Origin: a virus | Strand: one strand, 5' to 3' | IMG/VR virus record: IMGVR_UViG_3300017963_000029 | Span: 1 to 64,000 of that record | DNA: 64,000 nt | Part shown: piece after piece, positions 24,261 through 30,194 of the stretch | Layout of the letters: every line of letters starts with the position of its first letter | How positions within the stretch are numbered: position 1 is the first letter of the stretch | Made by a program: the position numbers and the translations under genes | The notes under the pieces: generated by a model | What the model saw: the letters and a program-made list of their open reading frames with translations, nothing else | Database searches by the model: none | What the model was told of the DNA's origin: nothing

Positions 24261-24709
24261 GCCTCGAGCTACTCACCCCTCAGAAAACAATGGACCGGGC
24301 GCGGAAGCTCTACCGGGCCTTCGGTAAGCTGGGAGGCGCCGTTCAACATCACCCCAAGCTGTACAAGATGTTCTACCCGCGGTACCGAGCCTACAACGAT
24401 TACTATCTGGACCTGAAAAACAACCGCATCGCCCAGGTGTTCGAGTTCACCGCCATCGATGGATGGGTGAAGGAGTTCGCCTTTCTCCGCAGAAAAGCCG
24501 AGGTAGAAGGCGCGGACGTGTCGCGCGTCCCTTTCATCAAGCCCGGTGGTATTATTGCTGACGTACTACCCGACGTACCGGTTCTCCCGGACATTCCGGA
24601 CATTCCCACATCCGAAGAAATTGGTGAAGAGATGTCGGGGGTCGTTCTTCTGGGCGTAGCTGCTCTGGTGGCCGGGGGACTCATCCTCTATTTCACTACT
24701 CGCAAATGA
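24257..24709 (+). CDS. C-terminally anchored membrane protein
   Basis: 150 aa, start overlapping the previous stop by 4 nt. A soluble Arg/Tyr-rich N-terminal domain is followed by a Pro/Asp/Val linker (DVLPDVPVLPDIPDIP) and a TM anchor at about 127-146 (VVLLGVAALVAGGLILYF) with a TTRK end. The architecture matches the tail-anchored proteins in the minus-strand block, so it may join the same membrane. Confidence 0.74.
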   Translation: MSLELLTPQKTMDRARKLYRAFGKLGGAVQHHPKLYKMFYPRYRAYNDYYLDLKNNRIAQVFEFTAIDGWVKEFAFLRRKAEVEGADVSRVPFIKPGGIIADVLPDVPVLPDIPDIPTSEEIGEEMSGVVLLGVAALVAGGLILYFTTRK

Positions 24710-25104
24710 CCTGGCATGCTGCAGTGGCCGTTACACAACGGCCTGATGGTCGGGTGCTGGGGTTGACCCGCGGCACCAACCTCAACAACATCAACTTCCC
24801 GGGGGGCATGCGGGAACGCTACGACGGCTCCCCGGGGATGACCGTGCGCCGGGAGTTCAAGGAAGAGACCGGGCTCACCATCAAGAAGATGAAACCGCTG
24901 GGGGTCTTCCGGGACGGCAGGAAAGTGGTCCACGCCTTCCAGGTGCTGAAATGGGATGGCGAGCTCAAACCGAGCCCCGAAGGGCGTCCTGTCTGGGTAT
25001 TACCTTCCAGATTGACATCCCCTTCGAGCACCTTCCGCTGGCAGAACGCCGCCCTGCTGCGAAAAGTGGGACCGGTGGTAAGCTATCGGTCAAAGAAACG
25101 ATAA
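24706..25104 (+). CDS. Nudix hydrolase
   Basis: 132 aa. The Nudix box is visible as G-G-M-R-E-R ... V-R-R-E-F-K-E-E-T-G-L, with a 4-residue insertion between its first Glu and the REFKEETGL helix relative to the standard spacing. The family hydrolyses nucleoside diphosphates linked to X (dNTP, NAD, Ap4A or capped RNA). The substrate cannot be predicted. The ATG overlaps the previous stop by 4 nt. It starts the enzyme cassette 24706-28496. Confidence 0.88.
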   Translation: MTWHAAVAVTQRPDGRVLGLTRGTNLNNINFPGGMRERYDGSPGMTVRREFKEETGLTIKKMKPLGVFRDGRKVVHAFQVLKWDGELKPSPEGRPVWVLPSRLTSPSSTFRWQNAALLRKVGPVVSYRSKKR

Positions 25105-25118
25105 CCGAAGAGGTTACG

Positions 25119-25502
25119 ATGAAAGTCAGAGACATACTGAACCACCTGCTGCCCGGTGTAGTTGATTTCGACGATTACGAAGACGTGGACTACCACCTGG
25201 CGGAGCAGTTCAAGCTTCTCGGCGCACCTCAAATGACCGGAGGCGCAGATTGGTCCGCAGACTCGGTCTGGAAACTTCACCCCCGCGTGCAGCGTCTCCT
25301 GGGTCTAAAACCCCGTAACCCCAAAATCGACGTCTTTCTGATCTGGTCCGAAGGTGAACCGGACGAGACTCTCATCTTCCTCGCAGGCCTCGCGGACTAC
25401 AAGCTGGGCGGTTACCGCACCAAATACATCCGGGACTTCACGGTGGAAGATCTTCGCAAGCTCGAGCGCGAAGGGTTGTTACGACGATCCAGCAAACGTT
25501 GA
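25119..25502 (+). CDS. Hypothetical acidic protein, 127 aa
   Basis: ATG at 25119 after GAAGAGGTTACG; the longer upstream frame overlaps the Nudix gene and is rejected. Acidic N-terminal helical half (F-D-D-Y-E-D-V-D-Y), then IDVFLIWSEGEPDETLIF beta and a basic C-terminus. No family recognised. Confidence 0.66.
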   Translation: MKVRDILNHLLPGVVDFDDYEDVDYHLAEQFKLLGAPQMTGGADWSADSVWKLHPRVQRLLGLKPRNPKIDVFLIWSEGEPDETLIFLAGLADYKLGGYRTKYIRDFTVEDLRKLEREGLLRRSSKR

Positions 25503-25509
25503 ATACAAG

Positions 25510-25908
25510 ATGCTAGGCCAGTACATACGAGGATGTCCCTCTTCCGTGCGTCGACTTGTATTTGCTGTACGCAGAGCATTATCCGAGGAGCTTCGGCGCC
25601 CGAAATATCGGGGACACCCTGTTCGATCCGCCGGCCACTGCTACGTGGCCTCCGAGGCGCTCTACCACCTGCTGGGGGGTAAGAAGGCCGGATGGGTGCC
25701 TCGCCGTGTTCAACACGCCGGCGATACCCACTGGTACCTGGTCCATTCCTCCGGGTGTACGGTCGACGCGACCAGCGACCAGTTCTGTACCCCGGTCCCG
25801 CGCCATCTTGCTCGCGGTGCTGGCTTCCTGACAAAACGTCCTTCAAGAAGGGCACAGATCATCATGCAAAGAGTACGTAACCGTGGACGCCGATCGCATC
25901 ACGCATAA
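25510..25908 (+). CDS. Papain-like cysteine protease/transglutaminase-like protein
   Basis: 132 aa from the ATG at 25510. The triad C44 (AGHCYVASEALYHLLGG), H74 (DTHWYLV) and D86 (VDATSDQF) is visible in the order of NlpC/papain-like folds. The G-H-C-Y-V-A-S-E-A-L-Y-H-L-L-G-G block recurs in phage proteins of unassigned function. Substrate unknown. Overlaps the phosphatase gene by 26 nt. Confidence 0.78.
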   Translation: MLGQYIRGCPSSVRRLVFAVRRALSEELRRPKYRGHPVRSAGHCYVASEALYHLLGGKKAGWVPRRVQHAGDTHWYLVHSSGCTVDATSDQFCTPVPRHLARGAGFLTKRPSRRAQIIMQRVRNRGRRSHHA

Positions 25909-26308
25909 CCTGTATCTCGGAGGCGCCCCAAAGTCCTGCGGGCCGTTCGACACGGTGGTCCTCGCTGCCGAGGAGCTCCAGGACATCCCTCTGAACTGCC
26001 AGGTGATCCACGCTCCTCTGGACGACGCCGTCCCCACCCCGGACGAGGTGAAGACGGCCATCTACACCGCGCGAGCCGTGCGTCTCCTCCGCCGGCGCGG
26101 GCAGAAGGTGCTGGTCACCTGCGCCCAGGGAATCAACCGGTCGGCTCTGATCGTGGCCCTGTCGCTGATGATGGACGGCGCCTCCGCCAGCGAAGCTATC
26201 CACAAGATACGCTCCCGGCGCCGGGGGACAATGATGCCTCCGCTTTCCAACCGGGCTTTCGTGAAAACGCTCAAGAGATATGAGAAGATGAGGAGACGCC
26301 ATGCCTGA
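25883..26308 (+). CDS. Dual-specificity (Cys-based) phosphatase
   Basis: 141 aa, GTG start. The signature C-x5-R is complete: C80-A-Q-G-I-N-R86-S in VTCAQGINRSAL, with an acidic candidate general acid at D47/D48. The family dephosphorylates proteins, phosphoinositides or RNA 5' ends. Start and stop both overlap neighbours, so it is cotranslated with the papain-like protein. Phage members are uncommon and its target is unknown. Confidence 0.88.
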   Translation: MDADRITHNLYLGGAPKSCGPFDTVVLAAEELQDIPLNCQVIHAPLDDAVPTPDEVKTAIYTARAVRLLRRRGQKVLVTCAQGINRSALIVALSLMMDGASASEAIHKIRSRRRGTMMPPLSNRAFVKTLKRYEKMRRRHA

Positions 26309-27203
26309 ATTCAAACAAGGAGACATCGTTCGCCACACCGGGAAGTTCCTGCGGTCGATCGGTATGTATGCCGGCGCCCCCATCAACGGCCAGGTGGTGG
26401 GTTTCAAGAAGATGGCAGGGCGCCCCTGGCCCGTGGTCGAATGGAGCGACGAGGACTGGGGCACCAAGATGATCAACCCGGCGAACATCGAACTGGACCC
26501 CAGGTACGCTCGACAGAAAGGACGACCGGCTCCTCCGGTACACTTCGACGACATCGCCCCTCCGACGATAATGTACTCCGCGCCCGACGGTCTCGGAGAT
26601 GAAGACTCCCGGTGGTTCAAGGTCCATTGGGTCGCCGGATCCTATGCTGGCGTGCGTGAGGTCCAGGCTGAAGACGGAGAAGAAGCAAAAGCCAAGGTAC
26701 GCGCCTGGGTCCGTAAGCAGATGGCGATCCCCCAGTACTACGAGTCGTACCGGGTCGAGGAGCTCGACGGACTTGAGAACGTGGAGCGAAACTACACCGT
26801 CTCGGTCCTGGGTGTCGAAGGAACGTACCGGCGCCCCCACCTGACTCTGGAAGAAGCAAAAAAGTACGTGCAACAACTGAAGACCCGGTTGTCTCCCGCC
26901 TGGCAGGATAAGATCCGCGTCTACTACCGGGACGGCTCCGAGGTATCTCTCGATGGACTCGGGGGTCACCGCTACAAGCGCCCGCCTCGCGTCGGTACCC
27001 GCGTCCGCTTCACCCCCAACCCGGCGAGCCTGCAGCTGTACTCCAACCCTCCTGCCGAAGGAGAAGAAGGCGAGGTTACCACCATCGCCGGCCCCCGCGG
27101 CCAGATGTCCTTCATGCGCGGCCCGGGTGGAGGCCTCGTCTACGTGGACTGGGACGACCACGGACCGATGGGTGTGAGCCTGTACGACATCGAAAGGGCC
27201 TGA
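26301..27203 (+). CDS. Protein with SH3-like beta barrels at both ends
   Basis: 300 aa. The N-terminal barrel (F-K-Q-G-D-I-V-R-H-T ... P-V-V-E-W-S-D-E-D-W-G-T) and C-terminal barrel (V-G-T-R-V-R-F-T ... V-D-W-D-D-H-G-P-M-G-V-S) both have the G-D/T-x-V-R opening and W-D/E-W closing of CAP-Gly/KOW-like folds. The middle (about 95-215) is helical and charged. Possible nucleic-acid or protein adaptor. Overlaps the phosphatase by 8 nt. Confidence 0.7.
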   Translation: MPEFKQGDIVRHTGKFLRSIGMYAGAPINGQVVGFKKMAGRPWPVVEWSDEDWGTKMINPANIELDPRYARQKGRPAPPVHFDDIAPPTIMYSAPDGLGDEDSRWFKVHWVAGSYAGVREVQAEDGEEAKAKVRAWVRKQMAIPQYYESYRVEELDGLENVERNYTVSVLGVEGTYRRPHLTLEEAKKYVQQLKTRLSPAWQDKIRVYYRDGSEVSLDGLGGHRYKRPPRVGTRVRFTPNPASLQLYSNPPAEGEEGEVTTIAGPRGQMSFMRGPGGGLVYVDWDDHGPMGVSLYDIERA

Positions 27204-27205
27204 CC

Positions 27206-27559
27206 ATGAGGCGCGTCGGATTCACAATCGAAAAAGAGACCTACGAAGAACAACGAGAAGCCGGTCGCTACAACCCCGGCCTGGTCGTTCTCTTCAGAGA
27301 TCGAACAGGAAACCACCGCGTCCACATCGGAGCCGGCTACTCCGACGACGTCGAGGTCTACCGAGAAGGCGAAGAGACCTTCATCCTGAGCAAGAACTGG
27401 CGACTCGGCTACGTGGGGTTGGAGATCTACCGGGGTTCCCGGCACATCGGGGAGATGTTCCTGCAGAACAGCCAGGACATCGACGAGATACTCGGCCCCC
27501 AGGGCCTGGACCTCGCGGACTACAACATCATCAAACGCATGGCGCAGTACATCGACTGA
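27206..27559 (+). CDS. Hypothetical protein, 117 aa
   Basis: Starts 2 nt after the previous gene. Alternating strands (GLVVLFRDRTGNHRVHIG, ETFILSKNWRLGYVGLEIY) and an acidic helix at the C-terminus. No known motif. Part of the cotranslated enzyme cassette. Confidence 0.66.
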   Translation: MRRVGFTIEKETYEEQREAGRYNPGLVVLFRDRTGNHRVHIGAGYSDDVEVYREGEETFILSKNWRLGYVGLEIYRGSRHIGEMFLQNSQDIDEILGPQGLDLADYNIIKRMAQYID

Positions 27560-27945
27560 TGCCCTTCCTCCCCTCCAAGAAATGGATCAAGACACGCGCC
27601 GCGTGGCGTGGGGCGGTGTTGGCTCAGATCCGGGAGTGGGCCGAAGACCGGGGCGACCTCTACGACAAGGCCACGCACAACGTGGCTGTGCGCCGCCTGG
27701 AGCGGTTGGAGATGCTCGAACGCGTCCTGCGTCCGAAGGAGCACTTCAAGCTGGGTTGGCCATATGATCCTGCCGACGCGGCGGCGATGATCGTGTTGCC
27801 CCGGCGGAAAGCTAGAAAGTTGGCGCACTCCTTCTTCGGGGAGCAAGTATACGAAAACGGAAAACCCGTAGACGTCGACTACGATGTCGCGGACGCGTGG
27901 TTGAAGAAGTTCAACCTCGACTGGTTCGATCCGGGGGAGTACTGA
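27559..27945 (+). CDS. Basic hypothetical protein, 128 aa
   Basis: One-nt overlap with the previous gene. N-terminal half helical and Arg-rich; W-x-K-K-F-N-L-D-W-F-D-P-G-E-Y close. No known motif. Its TGA overlaps the ATG of the RadC-like gene. Confidence 0.64.
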   Translation: MPFLPSKKWIKTRAAWRGAVLAQIREWAEDRGDLYDKATHNVAVRRLERLEMLERVLRPKEHFKLGWPYDPADAAAMIVLPRRKARKLAHSFFGEQVYENGKPVDVDYDVADAWLKKFNLDWFDPGEY

Positions 27946-28496
27946 TGCGACCATATCCTCAACAACGTGAGCAGATCTACCTGGGAGGCCTCGAGGCCGT
28001 GCGCCGGCGGCGCCGGAAGGTCTGCACGTCGCGCCGGTACAAGTATGCCTGGATGCGGATCGAACCCTGCGTCGAGATGCCCGAGAGCGACGAAGAGGTC
28101 CCGAAGATCGTCTCGTCGAAAGCCGCCAACGAGTTTATCCACGAGGCGGTGCCTTTCGCCGGCAGACCTGGTGAACACTTCATGGTGGTGTGCCTGAACA
28201 ACAAGAACGTGCCCATCGCGGTGGCGGTGCCCTTCATCGGCGGGCGCAACTCCTCCGTGGTCGACAAGTCCATCGTCTTCCAGGCAGTGCTGCTCGCCGG
28301 GTCGGTGGCATTCTTCGTTGCGCACAACCACCCGAGCAACGAGACCACCCCAAGCCCGGAAGACGTTGCGCTGTCGCGGAGCCTGAAAAGGGCCTCCGAG
28401 CTTCTGGGTCTTACCTTCCTCGACTCGCTGGTCGTCACCGACGACCCCGGCGAGTACGCGAGCCTGCTCGACATGGGGTTGCTGAGCGGCGAATAA
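27945..28496 (+). CDS. RadC-like JAMM/MPN domain protein
   Basis: 183 aa from the ATG overlapping the upstream stop. The JAMM zinc motif is intact: H127-N-H129-P-S ... S137-P-E-D140, preceded by an F-M-V-V-C-L core strand. The helix-hairpin-helix part of full-length RadC is absent. Phage and plasmid RadC-like genes often lie near recombination or antirestriction genes; their biochemical role is unsettled. Confidence 0.87.
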   Translation: MRPYPQQREQIYLGGLEAVRRRRRKVCTSRRYKYAWMRIEPCVEMPESDEEVPKIVSSKAANEFIHEAVPFAGRPGEHFMVVCLNNKNVPIAVAVPFIGGRNSSVVDKSIVFQAVLLAGSVAFFVAHNHPSNETTPSPEDVALSRSLKRASELLGLTFLDSLVVTDDPGEYASLLDMGLLSGE

Positions 28497-28522
28497 TAAC
28501 CCTCACAGGTCAGGAGAAAGAG

Positions 28523-28825
28523 ATGCCACCTTCAAAGAGAATACCCACCAGAGCGACCCGGGAGTTCGTCGCGGCCCTGCAGGAGTTCACCGCTGCCACC
28601 CTGAAGCTCGACGAAGCCTGGCAGAAAGCATGGGAGGATCTAGCTCCGGATTACGGTGCAGAAGGATACCCCGAGAGCTTCAAGGGCAGCTTCGAGGACA
28701 TCTCGCTTGAGGTCATCTGGTGGAAAGAAGCCCAGGAGTTGGTCAACAACATCCCGCACAAGTACCCCCGGCCCAACCCGCGCATCGGGATGCAGACGTT
28801 GAAGATGAGAGGACGACAGCGTTAA
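28523..28825 (+). CDS. Small helical hypothetical protein, 100 aa
   Basis: ATG at 28523 behind CAGGAGAAAG. Predominantly helical and acidic, with a W-W-K-E-A-Q-E-L centre and a basic end. No family recognised. It is the last gene of the plus-strand block before the terminator region. Confidence 0.66.
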   Translation: MPPSKRIPTRATREFVAALQEFTAATLKLDEAWQKAWEDLAPDYGAEGYPESFKGSFEDISLEVIWWKEAQELVNNIPHKYPRPNPRIGMQTLKMRGRQR

Positions 28826-28916
28826 CCCCACCCTGTGCCGACCGTATCAGTGTTCCGGGATTGGGGATGTACCCGACCACCACGGCCGGCACGGGTCACC
28901 TCCTCCATAGCAAAAA

Positions 28917-28945
28917 CGGCTCCCCCGCACCATACGGAGGAGCCG
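28917..28945 (-). terminator. Minus-strand terminator-like hairpin
   Basis: CGGCTCC (28917-28923) pairs with GGAGCCG (28939-28945). On the minus strand the stem is followed by TTTTTG. It lies downstream of the lipoprotein gene. Confidence 0.62.
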
Positions 28946-28992
28946 CTGCGACAATCACAAAACCGTAGAGCCTGCAGCCTACCACAAAAGCG

Positions 28993-29025
28993 AAGGCCCC
29001 GCACACCGCTCGAGTACGGGGCCTT
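28993..29025 (-). terminator. Second hairpin, 9-bp stem
   Basis: AAGGCCCCG (28993-29001) pairs with CGGGGCCTT (29017-29025), followed on the minus strand by CGCTTTTG. With the 28917 hairpin it forms a double barrier between the lipoprotein gene and the plus-strand block. The rest of 28826-29108 shows nothing else. Confidence 0.62.
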
Positions 29026-29108
29026 CTGTACCGGAACCCGCGCCCTCTTCTGTCCGGGGGAGGGGGCGGAAAACCACTGTGACAGGGCAACTGTAGCGCG
29101 AGACGCGC

Positions 29109-29741
29109 TTACAGTCCATGTTCCTGCCGCCACTCCTCGCACGAGCCCCACGGGATGCACTGGTAAGGTGTCGCCGGATGCCCGGGTAATCTGGGTGTCG
29201 TGGTGAGATCGACGTGGCTACATTCCTCTCCTGCCGCCGCTTTCGTCTCCGAACAGTAGTGCAACGACCCCGTGAAAGCGGTCTGGAAACACCAGTACCC
29301 GTCCGGACAATCCCCCTGATCGACGCCGACGCACTCCCGGCACTGGGCCTCTTCTTCCTGCGCGTCCGGTCCCGCATCCGGTCCCGCATCCTCGACCGCC
29401 GCGTCCCCGGCATCGGTCCCGCCGTCCGAGCCCGCATCCGGTAGATCAGCGTCTCTCCCCCCGTCGAGCTCGTGTTCTCCGCCGGTACCACCGGCTCCCC
29501 CGGTCCCGCCGGCGGTACCCGCGGTGGAGGAATCGCCGCGCTCGATCGCCGCGTCCTCTCCACCGTTGCCGCCGCCCTCCCCGGCCCCGCCGGCACCACC
29601 GGTGGCACCATCGTCGCGCGCGACCGCCCCATCCTCCATCCCCGCATCGTCGGTGCCGCCATCCGGGTGTGGACCCACGAAGATCGGCCCGTGCGAGCAC
29701 GCCGCCAGGGCGACCACCATCACCACCATTTTTACCCTCAT
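29109..29741 (-). CDS. Cysteine-rich lipoprotein, myxobacterial style
   Basis: 210 aa behind GGAGGGTC. A type II signal peptide (residues 1-16, lipobox VALAAC) places it on a membrane. The mature N-terminus is a Gly/Asp/Ala low-complexity region (DGGTDDAG, GGAGGAGEGG, DAGPDAQ) of the kind abundant in myxobacterial lipoproteins. The C-terminal 80 residues hold about nine cysteines in a compact, disulfide-type domain. It could be a lysogenic-conversion or surface-exclusion factor. It reads away from the iteron region. Confidence 0.85.
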   Translation of the reverse strand: MRVKMVVMVVALAACSHGPIFVGPHPDGGTDDAGMEDGAVARDDGATGGAGGAGEGGGNGGEDAAIERGDSSTAGTAGGTGGAGGTGGEHELDGGRDADLPDAGSDGGTDAGDAAVEDAGPDAGPDAQEEEAQCRECVGVDQGDCPDGYWCFQTAFTGSLHYCSETKAAAGEECSHVDLTTTPRLPGHPATPYQCIPWGSCEEWRQEHGL

Positions 29742-29889
29742 TTTGACCCTCCGGTTTTCAACATTACTGTAAATTAAGGCTCTACTTAAGACGGACTCTG
29801 GTTTTTGAGCACCTATTCACCATTTACGTGCCGCATGTGCCGCGAAACCCATGTAAGTATTTTCTTACGTGCCGCAAGTGCCACGCCGC

Positions 29890-29929
29890 GGCACTTGCGC
29901 GGCACTTGCGCGGCACTTGCGCGGCAGGT
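29890..29929 (+). repeat. Iteron array, left arm of outer inverted repeat
   Basis: Three head-to-tail copies of the 11-bp unit GGCACTTGCGC (29890-29922) plus GGCAGGT. The 40 bp are the exact reverse complement of 30094-30133. An 11-bp period is close to one DNA turn, so bound proteins would line up on one face. Confidence 0.93.
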
Positions 29930-29952
29930 CTTTATTTTGTAATAACATACGT

Positions 29953-29978
29953 TTATCTAATTGCGGCACATGCGGCAC
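29953..29978 (+). repeat. Left arm of inner inverted repeat
   Basis: 26 nt with TTATCTAATT and two GCGGCAC cores. It matches the reverse complement of 30045-30070 with one mismatch. Confidence 0.92.
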
Positions 29979-30044
29979 ATCAATTTCAGCTCTTCACAAA
30001 ATTTGATCTTCGAAATTCAATTTAAATTACCGTGTATAAGGAAC

Positions 30045-30070
30045 GTGCCGCATGTGTCGCAATTAGATAA
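30045..30070 (-). repeat. Right arm of inner inverted repeat
   Basis: Pairs with 29953-29978. The 23-nt spacers between inner and outer arms are equal on both sides. Confidence 0.92.
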
Positions 30071-30093
30071 CCTAGTGAAATTGTTGTAGAAGT

Positions 30094-30133
30094 ACCTGCC
30101 GCGCAAGTGCCGCGCAAGTGCCGCGCAAGTGCC
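30094..30133 (-). repeat. Iteron array, right arm of outer inverted repeat
   Basis: ACCTGCC followed by three copies of GCGCAAGTGCC (30101-30133); perfect reverse complement of 29890-29929. Confidence 0.93.
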
Positions 30134-30194
30134 GCGGGCACACAAACGTATTAACGATGTATACATGCCGCAAGTGCCGCGGGCAGCTTTAAAT

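Larger units (their letters stand above)
29828..30182. other. Candidate replication origin: symmetric iteron dyad
   Basis: A gene-free 453-nt stretch lies between the lipoprotein start and the primase-helicase end. It carries at least fourteen GTGCCGC-type cores in both orientations. Two nested inverted repeats share one exact axis near 30011.5, around a 66-nt AT-rich core (29979-30044). Extra unpaired copies lie outside, at 29828-29882 and 30166-30182. Iterons, dyad symmetry, an AT-rich centre and a primase-helicase neighbour are what plasmid and phage origins look like; a partition site or repressor cluster is the alternative. Confidence 0.75.

Noticed and set aside
26271-27161. 296-codon minus-strand frame opposite the double SH3-like gene
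   Set aside because: Directional operon with overlapping starts supports the plus-strand gene; the minus frame has no start signal.
29890-30133. CRISPR-like array
   Set aside because: Units are 11 bp, directly joined without spacers and arranged as a mirror pair; this fits iterons instead.
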